This document shows, in pieces, positions 1 through 13,369 of a DNA stretch of 64,000 bases; position 1 is the first letter of the stretch, and each line of letters opens with the position of its first letter. The stretch is from Paragordius varius (taxonomy: Eukaryota; Nematomorpha). Made by a program: the position numbers and the translations under genes. The notes under the pieces are model-generated. The model was given only the letters and a program-made list of their open reading frames with translations, made no database searches and was not told the origin of the DNA. The DNA is taken from assembly GCA_964247055.1 (NCBI GenBank), contig OZ176050.1:8990001-9054000 (forward strand), in the 5' to 3' direction.

Positions 1-3000
1 TTTTTAGCCTTAAACAATTTAAAACACTAATCATGGTGTTTTAACACCTGTTTTATATAATATAGGTTAAAACCCTGGTTGACTTTTTAGTTCTAAGACT
101 TTTTAACATGGGTTACTTTTTTCATATTTATAAAACAGCAGGGATCTGATTTTACTTTTTCGTTTTAAAACCTTATTGATAATATAAAAATCATAGAGCT
201 CATCTAATATAAATAACATTAGAAAACATTTCAAGATAAATTTTGTAAATGATTGTATCGTCCATTATAAAATTAATTACTTTTAATATGTTCATTGTAC
301 TGCGATACGATAAGGATCAATAAATCATCGGGTGTTATTTTTCCTTCACACATACGTTTCCAATCGTTAATATAATTCTTCAAAATGAAATCTAAATAAA
401 TTTGCGTTAATAAGCACATTTTTATAACTAATAGGACGTTTGTTCTAAATTAAACTAAAGACAAATAAATAAATACCTTTGGAATCGTCCATCGCTATAC
501 CGTTAAAAAATGCCATGATGAATGTTTCAAAATCTATGGCCTGAGTAGCTTTAAAGATTTTGGAGTTTGTTCGATTTTTGACACTTTTCCTATTTATCTG
601 TGCGGTTATTTTATTTGCAATCTTAGAATCTGATTGTTTAAATGTGTGAGATAATGACCAAATCTTTTTGTTACTGATCAAATCGTTAAAATTTTTGAAA
701 CAATGAATGTGTTTACAAGAAGAATCCAAACATTTTCCTTGTAAAGCGTAAGGACACAAAAATTTATCATGATTTATAGTTCTTTTGGAATCAAGTGTGG
801 TGTCATGTTTCTCATCACAAGATAAAAAACGGTATAAGGCCACAGATATGGGCAAACCATATTTTGAGCGGTAAAATGGAGATAATCTAATATAAAAGTA
901 ATTTAATTATATTTGCTTTCATATATTTTATATAACATAAAGTTACAATTTACCTGTATTGATGGAAAACAGCCAAAGGATAATCATAATAAAATGGTTT
1001 AAGGCGAGATTTAACATGGTTTATGATAGAATTTGAGTGATTGTATTTAATAGGTTTGGTTTTCGAGGGCGGTATATCACAAAAATCGGTATTAAGATTA
1101 CAACATTGAGCATATTGAGGTATGGAGTATTGTGGTATAATTTCTTTTCTATTAATTGCATTCGGTAAATTGATTTTCTCTGAATCAAGTTTTTTTTGAT
1201 TCAAATCATATACATCCCTTGCAGTATCTTCCTTACAAATAATATCCGTAAAACTAATATAATCAACAGGTTTGAGTCTTATAATGAATGGCAATATTGG
1301 TGTTGAAACTTTGGCCTGAAAAAATGAAAAAATATATAAAGGGTTTTAATAAGATTTGGGTTAAAAATAATTAAATTACTTTTGGTTGATGTTTATTTGT
1401 TGTTGCGCCTTCATTTTTCTCATTATATTCAACGGGTTGTATAGGGTTTAATTTTTTGACTTTTTTATGGGGTAAGGGTACAACCTTTTTTACAATGTTA
1501 GGTTTTTCAATTTTATTGTCCTTGGAAACAGGTATTGACGCATTATTTAGTTTAAGTGGACTTTTAAGCATGTCTTTTGATTTTTCTAGTGTTGTTGTTA
1601 ATACCTTAGTTGTTAGTACAAGATTGGTTAGATTGGAATTACAAGTTTTAATCAAACCATTGGGCAATATATTTTTAGTTATGGTTATAGCTTCAGATTT
1701 TGGAATTGGTAACGGATTTGGTTGAGAATTATTCGGGGCGATTGGAGTTTTTTGATGTGCTGTATGCATCCGTTTAGCAAGGAGAATCGTTTGAAGTAAT
1801 TTGATTTCCTTTTCTTTTTGCGTGCCATACTCCTTATCAAGGACACATATCTGTACAATGTTAAAATAAAAATGGTGTTAGAAATCGTATTCTTAACAAA
1901 TTTTTTTTAAAAAACCAAAAAATTTCTAAATTTTTTATTTTCAAAAAATTGGTAAAATATTTAAAGAATAAGTCTACCATCGGACATAAAAAATAAAAAA
2001 CATTACAAAATACCTTATTTTGCAAAATGTCAATATTGTTTTTGGATGCTGCTATTTTCCGTTGAAGCAGTGTAATTTGTCGCTCATATTTTTGTAAATT
2101 GTTTTCCTCAGTTTTAACTTTGTCCTTAAACCTTTGAACATTATCACGATTCCGGGTACAAATATTTCTACAATAAATCGAATAAAAATATGGTTTAAAA
2201 TACGCAATAAGAAATGATTTTTATAAAGATAACCATATTAGGCTTGATTTTGCCATATATTCTATAAAGTAAGAAAATTATAATATATAAAATTAAGTTT
2301 TACGAATCTCAATTTTATAATATTTCCATATAGGTAAATCAAGTGTCAAAAAATATAATTTTCCTTATTAAAAAAATATATTAGTGTTTTTCATATGTTT
2401 TGTCATTACAATTTAAATTTTAATATATTTTTTATATTATAGGATTATATTATTAATAAAGAAAGAAAAATTTAAATGCAATTGTATTAGTTAAATCATG
2501 CGACACCTGCATTCGACCAGCATCGATTGAGCCCTGGCTTTACATAAGGAGGCAGATTCAATAACTTTGCGACGTTTGGCAGATATGTAATCAGGAGTGC
2601 GTAAAATAGGATTTACCTATTAAATAATATATATAATAAAAATTTAGAAGCAAAACTTTTTGAAAAAAGTTAAATAAATTACCGGTTTATGCGTTTTGAG
2701 TTGGGTTTTCGATTCACTTTCGCTTTCCGATGATGAATCTTGGGCAAGTCGAATAATGAAAGGTTCATGTTTACGCTTTATAGATTATTTTTTTTAAGTA
2801 TCGATATTATATTGGGGATTTATTAAAACAAACTTTGCAATTTTAATCCATTATTATCCAAATAATAAATAATGTAATTTTATAAAAACAATAACCAAAT
2901 AGTTTTACTAATATTTTACCTTAATGGCCTGAAATTTTTTCATCATTTCCATTTTGTCCTCTTTAGGAAGAGTGGGAAAGGATTTCGTTAATCGATCAAT

Positions 3001-5974
3001 GTTAAATGCATGATTATTGGTGTAACAAGATTTTGTATGTGCCATTGAGGAAGGTAAAGTAGTTTGTTTTGGCAATTTTACTGTTGTTTCTTTGTATGCA
3101 TTAGATTTAAGTGAAACTATAGCTGATGGTTTATATGTGGGAATATATCTATTATCCGATAAGGCATACATATCTTCAAATGATTTGGCATTGCAATGAT
3201 GTGAAATAGGAGCAGATATAGTAATCGCATCCGTCACATCATGAGTAACCAAAGCGTCATTTTTATTATTTAGCTGCGAATAATTAATATTGATTGGTAA
3301 AAGTAATGGGGTTTTTTCTTTCTCATATTGGACACCCGTATTAGTTTCGATTACATTTGAGTAAGAATATTGCATTGCATTTTTCTTGCTTTGAGTGTCA
3401 GATTCGGAGAAAACATCGTTGTTAATTTCAATATTTGCCTCTGAAAATATTGAATTTATCAATGTGTTATTCCGAATTTGACATTCGTCTTTTTTGTCCC
3501 CATAATTAACATAGGTTATCGAGTCAGGTTTTAGTGTTAAATCGGTAGGTGGATCCAAAAAATTCCCATGTGTTTCGTCAACGTTTGATTGTTTAGCATG
3601 CAATATAAAAATATCATTTTCATGATCTGACACCGCCACATAATCCATGTCCGCAAAATCAGTTGATGAAATGGGTGAAATAATTTGTTGTAGGCTTACA
3701 TTATAAATATGTCCATTTTCTAATTGTTCAGTTCCCTGATTTACATGTTGAAGATGTAAATGTTCCGTTTGGGTTCCATATTTATCGCTTAATTTTTTTG
3801 AATCTATATCTTTTGGGGATGCAGGAATATCTGGGGGCGGTGGAACAACCATGTAATATTCGTTGTCGCCGCGATCAGGTGTCGGTGGTAACGGAGGGGG
3901 TAAAGGAATTTCGGATAATCGAAAGGAATTTTTTGCGCTTTTTTTATTTTCTTTGATATTGGACGTTTGACTTACCAATATATCCGTAATATTTGCATCA
4001 TCTCTTTTGGGACTAGGTGCTACTAAATCAATGATTATTAAATCGGGAGATGAAGAGCCATTGTCAGTATGCTTTTTCTGGTTTTTTGTTATTTTATTTT
4101 TAGACTTTGGACTAGTAGATTTTCGTTTACTTACACGTGTTTCTTTACTGTGTACCTTTACCACATCTTGTCGCTCATCGTATTTTATCAAATAATCTAA
4201 GAGACTATCTGATTTCTTTGACTCTATTGCTGGTAACATTTCATCATTGAAATACTTGCCTAAAACTTGTGATTTCTTAACAGGAGAACTGACTTTTTTC
4301 ATCTCCTTTGAAAACTTTAACGATATCTTTTTATCGGGATCCGACGGTTGAATATTTGGTAATTGTTGAGGAATTGTTTTAGGAACATTATGAGGTGCTT
4401 CTGTACATTCGCCTTCCAACTCGTTATTATCGATTGTAACAGTGCCATTACTATTTGACCCAAAAAATTCGTTATAAATTTTTGTGGTATATTGGTAATC
4501 TAAATCAGTGAAATTGCATTCGTTCCGAAAAAAATCATAAATAAGAGTTATGGTATCATTTTTGTTTAATGGGTTAGTTGGAGTCTGAGTAATTTTCTGT
4601 GATATCCTCCCAGTTTCAACGGCTAAATTTCTTTGATCAATGTCATGGCCTATGAATTCAATGGGTGGTGAGTATGCGGGCCGATCATAATCATGCACGT
4701 AATTTGCATTTTCTAAAAATAAAAATAATTTAACGTTCAGTGCTTTATATGTTGTATGAATAATACATTTAAAAAAAACCGATTCTATTATTAGAACATA
4801 TAAATTAAACCATATTCAAAAATGATTAAAGCAAATTAAATATTATTTTTACGAAAAAGTAAACCTTATAACAACAGCCTATAATCAATTTATATCCGGC
4901 TACAAAATTGGTTTAAAAAAACAATATCCACTTAAATATCATGTAATATTAATCGTTTATAAATGTTTAATATATTTTGTAAAATTAACAATGAGAGGCT
5001 TTTTTAAATCAATGTTAATCAATTTTTTATTTCAAATTAAAAACCGTTTTAATCTCCTGAAAAAAACTCCAGTACTAAACTATATTGATTCAAAAATGCA
5101 TTTCTTGTGTTTGATAGCATAATATATTTAAAAATAAATATTCTGTTAGAATAATATCGCTTGATTAATATGATTTTTTTAGGTTAAATATTAGAACCAA
5201 AATTAAACAATTCATTGATTACAAGTTTTTAAGCATAAGTGTATAGTTAATTTTCAATCATGATTAAAAATATGAAAATAGCCAAATAATATTATAAATG
5301 AAATAATTAAAAAAATTTAAATGGCAAAGAACATTATTTAAATATAAGGACAAGGTTAGGATTGAACTAAATGGCTATTTGTTACTAATCATATTAATTA
5401 TAGTTTTGCTAAAAAAACTTAAATAATTCAAAACGATGCATGTTAAAATACAAGCAATTCAATCTTTCACACCATACCACAACATATTAATTCAATAACA
5501 AATGTAAAATATCGCTCTAATATAAAAATATTAAAATCACAAATTAGTTCTAAAAAAACCAAAATTTTTCCCCAAATATAAAATATTTGGGTGTAAATTC
5601 TCTTAGGACCTAAACGTATAATCTAAACATACGGTGCTTGTGACTAATATTTGGCAAGGGGCGATCAAAACAATATAAAAACTTAAATGATAGAAAGCTT
5701 GCCATATCAATATCCTAATTATAAATTGTAAAGCGAAGACAATAAAAACTATTACTTTTAAGATTAATAGCAGCAGATTCCAAAGCAATTTTTCTTAATT
5801 CAAGTTCATTGATATCTTCATCTAAATCCTTAATATTAGATGTAAATATACTTCATCATTTTGGTCTTCAGAATTCAAATCCACCTTATCTAATTCACTT
5901 TTTAGATATTGGTATTCTAAAAGCAGCTCATCGTAACTTGGCGAATCCATCAGATGTGCTACTATTTCATTCAT
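1..5974 (-). CDS. ZFC3H1: ZFC3H1-like zinc-finger protein, N-terminal ~1,260 residues (gene continues past left edge)
   Basis: In animals ZFC3H1 bridges the MTR4 helicase and PABPN1 to send polyadenylated nuclear RNA to the exosome. Exons read 5974-5852, 5828-5756, 4712-2920, 2775-2683, 2616-2507, 2167-2014, 1850-1380, 1315-954, 886-477, 391-281 and probably 203 to about 117; phases agree at every junction. Three landmarks match my recollection of the human protein. They are an N-terminal block (YDELLLEYQYLKSEL, then ELELRKIALES), a coiled coil encoded at 2167-2014, and the family zinc finger in the 886-477 exon (C-x7-C-x4-C-x3-H, CPYALQGKCLDSSCKHIH) preceded by LSPFYRSKYGLP. The middle is low-complexity, with Ser/Lys/Asn tracts and a proline run near 3830-3910. 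The C-terminal TPR-like half lies outside the window. In-frame ATGs at 6046, 6031 and 5974 are possible; I use 5974. Intron 1 is only 23 nt. Confidence 0.85.
5829..5851 (-). other. 23-nt intron in ZFC3H1
   Basis: The intron begins gtatat and ends attaag on the minus strand. Removing it joins ...QNDE to DLDEDINELELR in frame; reading through gives a frameshift and a stop. Both flanking exons match conserved ZFC3H1 sequence. Confidence 0.85.
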
Positions 5975-6029
5975 GCATGTTGCTACTTGATGCGATTTTT
6001 TGGGGTTAGTTTGATCAAAATTTTTACAC
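5975..6029. promoter_or_regulatory. Shared start region of ZFC3H1 and CREB
   Basis: The most likely ZFC3H1 start codon (5974, minus) and the CREB start codon (6030, plus) are separated by 55 bp. If ZFC3H1 instead used its in-frame ATG at 6031, the two start codons would overlap in the palindrome CATG at 6029-6032. Upstream non-coding exons or trans-splicing could change the true promoter positions; no TATA motif is obvious. Confidence 0.45.
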
Positions 6030-9000
6030 ATGAATATAACAAACATAGAAGATTATAAAGAAATTCTTAATCCTAAAAATAACTTATTACGTAGACCTTC
6101 TTATAAGTATGCCTCAATATAATTATTTAGAAAAATATTAAGTGATTTATCGGCATCTTCAGTACACTTCATAAATACCGTTAATGAAGACGTTACCGAT
6201 GAGGATTTTATCGAAAATAATTATTTCTCAAAGTCAAAGCGTAAAAGCTTATCTACCCCATCATTAGCCTCTTTCTTTGGCACACATGATTACGATTATT
6301 CCATTGATTTTAACAACCACTATGTCCAAGAACCATCAAATAAATTAACATTAATTAATCAACCATCGGTGATTCATGCATCTAAATCTTCTAATGATCT
6401 CACAAATAATTCCACCAATAGTCATCTTATTGACCAAAATTCTATGGCTCCAAGTCATATTGCTGATTCCTTATACAACAAAACTTTGGAGAATCCTATG
6501 CCCGCAGCTCTACAATTACAAAATCAATTGTATGAACAATATCAATCCCAACGCATCAAAAAACCCTCTCTTACAAAATCTCAAACACCACCCATTTTAT
6601 CTTGCAGAGCTAATAATAATCTATCCGGATTGCCTTTGTTAACAGACAATTTGTCTTCTTTTAAAGCGGCTTATGAAAAGTTAATTGGACAGTCTAGCAC
6701 TTCATTGTCTCCTACGCTTAGATTAAATAAGCATACTTTCCCTAACGCTAATTTACCTTTCCAATTTTCACATGATGAAGATTATGAAATCCAACGTGAC
6801 AAATATCAATCTAGCAAACGACCCTCTATCATCGCAACCGTTTCAAAAGGTTCGAATTCCGAAAATAATTTATCCTCTTATTCTAATACTATATCATTAA
6901 TTCATGGACAACCCATAACTGTTTCAAAAAATGGTGTTGCCAACAAGAAAAAAATCGCCACAATACCCCACCGAAATGCATCAAATAATGAAGGTAACTT
7001 TCCTACATCGATAATACTAATTTAAATATCTTATTTTATAACAATATATTTTAGGGTGTTTTATTGACTTGGAGATGATGATATAATAATAAGACGAAAT
7101 CGCATCTAAATTTTAGTAGCTCCCATAATTTTGAGACAAATAACTATTTAAAATTAATAATTATTAAAAATTTGATGCGAAATTTATGACGCATGTATTT
7201 TTTAGAGGTATAACTAAATATTTAGCCGCAAAGTTTGAGATGACGATTTATTGCTTTCATTGTTTAAAAATAATTATTTGAATGATACGGTATAAAATGA
7301 TTGCATATTTATCGGCATCATAAATATTTTAGAAGAAGAATAACTCTGCGACTACGGTCGTTAACTACCTTTTAAGGGGATAAAGTTTCAATAATTACTT
7401 TAACTCTAACAATCAATAATAAATTAAATAAATTTCATTTTATTAAATCGTAATTGTAATAATGATTCTTATGCACCCATATCGTTTTTATGCGCCACAA
7501 TTGAAAAATATTTGACTTTGCTAATAAAAGTGTGATTTAAATGATCTAATATACACGTCGGTCATATTAAAGTGTGATTGAACGACGGAAATCGAAATCG
7601 GAATACATTGTTCAATATATAAAATTATACCTTGTTATGCCAGAATTCAGTTTTTCTCCATACATATCATCATCCATAAATTATAACAATGTTAATAATT
7701 TTAACAGCACCTCACTTATTTCAATAGAGGATTTGAATGATTCAATGCCGAGCTATAAATCTTTATTAAGCCCAATTATTAGTTTAGATAACAACTTTTG
7801 CCGTAAGATCAATCCATATATTATAAATTTTTCACAATCGAGATAATGTACGTAAAAATAAAAATAATACAGTCGAGCATCCTAAATTTTCGAAAAAATT
7901 GTATGCATATCGTATTATTTGCTGATAATTATTACGTAAATTGATTACATAAAATCTGTTTTTTACCCTACAATATTATAATACATACATTGCTTAAACA
8001 TACACGTTTGGTTATCTTTATTGTAATGGACTGACGTCATTACACATGATAATATTTCAATGTTACCTGTTAAGTAAAAAAATAAAATAGTAATTAAAGC
8101 ATACACTTTTATTTTTAAGGTAATTCTTAATAACTTGTATGTTTTTTGCAATAATAAGTTGTTATTAATTTATAATAATATCGACCCCATTATTAAGTGG
8201 GTCAATCCAACTATGACGTATATTGATTTATTTGGTTAAAATCTTTTGAAAGCGCTTGTTACAGATGATACTCAAAAAGGGATAAAGTTAAATTATTTTT
8301 TTGCTACACCATATAAAAAAGGTAAGGCATGATGAAACCAAGTTATCATTGCTCTACCTAGAATTCTAATTATTTTCTTACGTCATATTTTTTTCCAAAA
8401 ATTTAAATTCGAAGATGAAATAATATTTGTATATGTCAGTGCTTGAAGTATTTATGTACATATATATGTAAATATGATATCTAAGGAGTTAATTTTCGCA
8501 TAAAGGCTTCGCTATGGTACGTTAATACAGAAAATATTCTCTAATAATCATTTATTGACCTCTCTTAAACTAAGATATATTACGTATAAAGATATCATAC
8601 GTTAAACGTTTTTTTTCAACAAATACACTTTTATACTTATGGCATTGATTCAATAAATTTATGCTTAGACGCAGACGATCTTCATTCTGTAAATTCCGAA
8701 AAATTCCCTACCCCATTTATCGTTCAACCCAAAGCATTTGAGTTATCATCCAATTTGAATAATAGTGCAATAATTACAAATACGAATTACTCCTCGGCTA
8801 TCAACCACAATAACAACAGCAGCAATCAAAAAGGCTTAAATTTAAGTCATATAGAAGGATCAACTGCATCAAATAATAATAATGAATCTTACTTGGGATT
8901 GGCGAACTTTACCACATCCCTACCTAATTCCAATTACAATGGTAATATGTTATGTTTATAAAGATGACTATTATTGGTCATTTCAGTATTATTTTGGCTA

Positions 9001-12000
9001 CAAAGGGTTTTACATTCTGCCTGTGTGTTAGCATTTATGATATTTTACAGCTAATTAGATTACAGGGATGTTTGCCATATTTTTATGTTAGAAATAAATA
9101 ATCACATTTCAAGCAAAAATTTACGATGTTTAGAAGATATATCATTCGAAATTAGGATAAAAATAATCAAAGCAGCCGCTAAGATATTTGTGTTGGACAC
9201 CCTTGATTTATCACATATGTGATTGCAAGTGTATTTTTTCTTTATTTTAATTTATTAAAAAAAAATAAAAAATCTCATACAGCTGATGTGTAAATTAAAC
9301 ACTCCTTTAACCAATCAAAATACTGATATGACTAATAATAGTCATCGTTACTGTATTCATAATTCTGTTCAAATTTTTGTAATTTAAAGCCCTCATTTAT
9401 TACATTTCTATAGTTACTGATTAAAATGATTTTATCTATTTTTTTATTCTATTTTTTGAATGGCTTTCCGTTTTTAATGTTTCTTCGTTTATTTTGTGCT
9501 ATTATATTTAGAAGATTTAACAACTACGCAACCTTTTCATCTTTTACATGATTATAAAGTAGAATGTCTAATTTTATTTTTATTATGAATCAAAAAGAGG
9601 AACTTGGCCATAAATTGTGATAAATTTCTCTATTTTTTAAATCTGGTATTTAGTTCATTTTAGAATTTTCACCTGTTTATGAAGATATACTTTTTTAAAG
9701 ATAAGAAGTTAAATTAATTTAAGATTTTTGCTTAAGATTGGAACTATGCCTTTTTAATATAATGAACCGGTTTTAAAGTGCATGAAAACATAGTTATATG
9801 CCTTTTTAACAAAAATCATCATGATAGTAAAAATAATTTTTTTACAGATCCTACTTTACATAACACAATGTCAGATTCCTTTTACCCTCCTCAGACTTCT
9901 AATGCTCAAAACACCGATCAAAGACTTTATCTTTTAAATCCCACCAATCCACATCATGCTTTATCGAGTAATAGTGTCCCAAATCTTTTACAACAACAGC
10001 AAACTCATTCTTTTAATCATAATATAGTTGACAACAATAATGACACAAAAAACAGCACTGGGAATCAAACTGAAAACAATGCTACAAATTTATCCATGGG
10101 CATTTTTCAATCGGTTTATCCACAAACTGGTAAAGACGGTAGTAATCTAAATAATAATTTGTTTAATAACCCGGGGCCTGATGCAATAACCCCGGGTTTT
10201 CCAGCCGTCTATCAAAATATTTTAGGGGCATCTCCGGCCTCTCTTGAATACATAAACAGTTTGAAAGATAGCGATCAGCGACTCCCACTAAAATTGAATG
10301 ACGAATTTCACCATTTTCTTCGATTACATCGCAATTATCTACAAGCTCAAAATGCGAATCAAACAAACGCTATCAAGGGACCGATTAAAACAGAACAAGG
10401 AAATGATCAATTGCCTTTAGGCCTATTTTCTTCAAACGAACTAAAGAATCATCCAGGTTTCCCTCATTTATTATCACAAAGTTATGATGGTAATAACATC
10501 ATCAATATGACGGGAAGTAATCCCTTTTATTTGTCCAACATTGTTTCAACATCATTACATTCCCAACATCCACAAAAACAAGTACAAACGGGATTAAACA
10601 ACAATAATGCTAACCTTGGCTCCTTTATTCAACACCAAAATTTAAATTTTAATGCTAATGCCAATCTTGATATTATGCACGGGGCTAAGAAAGTTTCTGT
10701 TCCTTCAAACATGTCATCGATCTCACAATTAACATCGAGCAATTTTATGCCTAATGCTTTAATGCGTTCGAGTCCTTTATCCTTTAATCTTAACAACAAT
10801 ACTGCAAATAACCTTAATCGAAGCATGAATAATATGTCGAACAATTCAAGTAATACAAGTATCGATAGTAGTACCACGACGGCTGATAAAAAACCTAACC
10901 CTGATTTTATGATGGATGACTCGATGACAAAAGGTGCGACTTTTTTTGTTTTTTTAGCGTTTTTTGTTAATTTTATAATTGTTGTGTCCATTTTATGTGT
11001 TATTTTATAGGGTTTGGCAAATATTGTGCGGCCGCGAATTTTTTATTATTCGTAAAAAAGTCTTATTTTTTTGAAATGTTTTCAAATAATGGCAACAGAT
11101 TAGGAGAAATCGGTGAAATAAATCGTTTTTATATTGTATTAGTAATTGTTTGCAGTTTTATATTAATGCACATTTTTGAATGCGGCTTGTCGGGCTTCTG
11201 TCGAACGTTCGGCCCGCAAAGCGATTTGTATTGGGCACCCCTGTTTTACAGCCACATTTATTATCATGACACACGGCCACACAAAAGAATTTGCAGAGTA
11301 ATATAATTAGAAGTAATTATCATTTTTCGGCATAAAATGCACAAAATTTGGTTGTCAAACATATCTGATCAAAAATAATTTTCGTTAAAAACTATACAAT
11401 AGTGTAAAACGTTTTTAACTTGTTTATTCAATTGCTGCATATAAAAATCAAATATTTATATTTAATTATGCCTGAAAACGAAAACGGGCCTTTTTAACAA
11501 TGCGCTATGCAGAAGTCATTCTTTACCAAAGTATTATCCCGTATGGGAAAAGATGGTTTTACTGTGAATGTAATATTTTTAAATATTGGCTTGGCTATTT
11601 TTCATTGTGTGTTTTTTATTTGATCGCCACAGATACCAACAATTTATCAAATCAAAATGCTCATCAAACTAGTACCCATCCATTCATGCAAACACAGCAG
11701 CAAACCTACTTATATCCTGGCTCATCATCATCACAAACACATATTGTGGAGGAAGCCGCACGGAAACGAGAAGTCCGATTATTAAAAAATCGGTATTTTC
11801 TATAAATTTACTATTTTATAGATGCTAATATCTTTGGTTAATATTTTATTTAGTTTGGAGGGTATTTAGCCAAAAAGTCTTTCTTACATGGGTAATAATT
11901 TGAATTCGGTTTTGTTTTTGTTTAATTTTTAGACTACACATAAGAACAGTGAAGTTTATACCAAAATTAAGTGAATTTTTACATATGCATAATATAGTGA

Positions 12001-13369
12001 CGATACATTGAATATTTGTTTGTGCGAAAAATCATAAGTGTATGCTTTTTTGCAATGGTTAAAATAAAATTTTTTTTCTGTCAATCTATCCATATTTTAT
12101 TCCTACATTATCCTAAATATATTTTTTTATTGTTGAAATTATCCTTTAATTTTCTGTGGCCAACAAGTTCTGCTATTTTTTTGTCAATCAAATTAATAAA
12201 GTTTATGTTCCGCTTTTCATAACTTTATCATAGTAACTGATTGGACGAAAAAAAGCATAGTTAAATTACTACTTTTAGGAAGACATTTATATTTATTTAA
12301 CGATATGATCTCACAACTGTCTACGTATTTCATTATTTGTTTAACGCAATACGCTTCTCCAGGGAAACAAATATTTGATTTATTTCGTCTCACAATTTAA
12401 AACAGATATCCTCTTAGATTACGTAACACACTGCACAAGGCTTTTGCAATTTGCTTAAAAAAATATAAATTCATTAAAAAGGATTGTGACATAATGTACA
12501 TCATATTTGTTTAAAATTTTTTATTTTTAAATATATTCTGGATTCGATTATATGGGGTTAATTACCAATTAATTTTTGTTTTTTGAAGAGTTCAAATTTA
12601 TTATTTTTTTTGAATATAACATCGTAATAATTTTGATAATTTAAAGTTTTTTATGGTAAAGTGATCTGCATTTTACCTGTATATAATTATGAGTATGCGT
12701 GAAAGGTTTGAAAATTGCAAAATATTATGAAGCTATTTTTCGCAAAATTCTCTTTAGATTATTAACTGCCATCCTGGTTATTATTGATTTGTAGTAAAGG
12801 TTTTAAAATAATAAAGCATTTTATCGCTTTTTATACGTTTAGATTTTCTATATGATTTTCATTACATTGACATAAAATTTATATTTAACATTACTTAATT
12901 ATTAAATTTTAACTAATTTGAAAATCTTATTACATATTACATCAGGAAATTATACCGATATTACCTTATATTTACACTAGAGTCATTATGAAAATCGTTA
13001 AATTATTAATATATATTGAATACTAAATAATTGCTAATATTGTTTTCAACGCTAGAGTTTTAACAGCAATCAATTAACACATTTTGTAACACCTTATATT
13101 TTTGTATGAAGTTATTATATTGGATGATGTAAAATTCTGTAATTTCGGTAATTTACAGTTGTATATGTATTAATCCTATCGCTTTTAAAGCTAATTACTC
13201 ATTTTATTATTATTATAAATATAGAGAAGCTGCCAAAGAATGCCGACGTAAGAAAAAAGAGTATGTCAAATGCCTTGAAAATCGGGTCACCGTTTTGGAG
13301 AATCAAAACAAAGCTTTGATAGAAGAGTTGAAAGCTCTTAAAGAATTGTATTGTCAAAAACAGGAATAA
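6030..13369 (+). CDS. CREB1: CREB/CREM/ATF1-family bZIP transcription factor with N-terminal KID
   Basis: This cAMP/PKA-responsive activator binds CRE DNA as a dimer. Exons are 6030-6106, 6131-6993, probably 7644-7802, 8669-8941, 9848-10933, 11633-11792 and 13225-13369, with all phases consistent. The product is 920 residues with the 7644-7802 exon or 867 without it. Residues 21-32 (RRPSYKKILSDL) are the kinase-inducible domain, with the PKA-type serine at residue 24. A long Asn/Gln/Ser-rich linker follows. The C-terminus is almost identical to vertebrate CREB: EEAARKREVRLLKNR, then EAAKECRRKKKEY, then a leucine zipper (CLENRVTVLENQNKALIEEL). The protein is much longer than human CREB1 (341 residues), and the KID sits at the extreme N-terminus with no glutamine-rich Q1 ahead of it. 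A 24-nt intron splits the KID, and a 1,432-nt intron splits the basic region within KN|R. An AATAAA overlaps the stop codon. Confidence 0.93.
6107..6130 (+). other. 24-nt intron inside the CREB KID
   Basis: The intron begins gtatgc and ends atttag. Excision joins RRPSY-K to K-ILSDL and restores the canonical KID. Its length is a multiple of three, but retention would give an in-frame TAA. Confidence 0.9.
7644..7802 (+). other. Probable extra CREB exon (cassette exon or alternative first exon)
   Basis: This 159-nt open stretch lies between the second exon and the 8669 exon. It has an acceptor (tgccag), a strong donor (gtaaga) and start and end phases that both fit, so it can be included or skipped without a frameshift. 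It encodes Ser/Asn-rich sequence like the rest of the linker (for example SIEDLNDSMPSYKSLLSP). An ATG at 7637 in the same frame would also allow it to act as a first exon, giving a KID-less protein. Confidence 0.55.
8032..8039 (+). promoter_or_regulatory. Consensus CRE (TGACGTCA) inside a CREB intron
   Basis: A perfect palindromic CRE lies in the CREB intron between 7802 and 8669. Related half-type sites occur nearby: tgacgta near 8213 and tacgtca near 8379. CRE binding is the known function of this gene's product, so autoregulation is possible. One such 8-mer in 64 kb is not statistically surprising. Confidence 0.35.
11011..11243. mobile_element. hAT-type non-autonomous element in a CREB intron
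   Basis: The right end, read on the minus strand, begins caggggtgcccaata followed by a GC-rich tgcgggccg block. The left end has a degraded counterpart (ggtttggcaaata... gcggccgc). Near-identical 8-bp direct repeats flank it (ttttatag / ttttacag), matching hAT target-site duplications. No transposase frame is present. It begins about 75 bp after the exon ending at 10933. Confidence 0.6.

Noticed and set aside
1456-1725. Plus-strand open frame, 89 codons
   Set aside because: Antisense of the ZFC3H1 exon 1850-1380, which is supported by phase and homology.
10629-10991. Minus-strand open frame, 120 codons
   Set aside because: Antisense of the CREB exon at 9848-10933; the hydrophobic composition is a by-product of the AT-rich opposite strand.
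11500-11632. Coding extension upstream of the CREB exon at 11633
   Set aside because: The frame is open, but the acceptor at 11631-11632 fits the phase of the previous exon exactly and the upstream residues look random.
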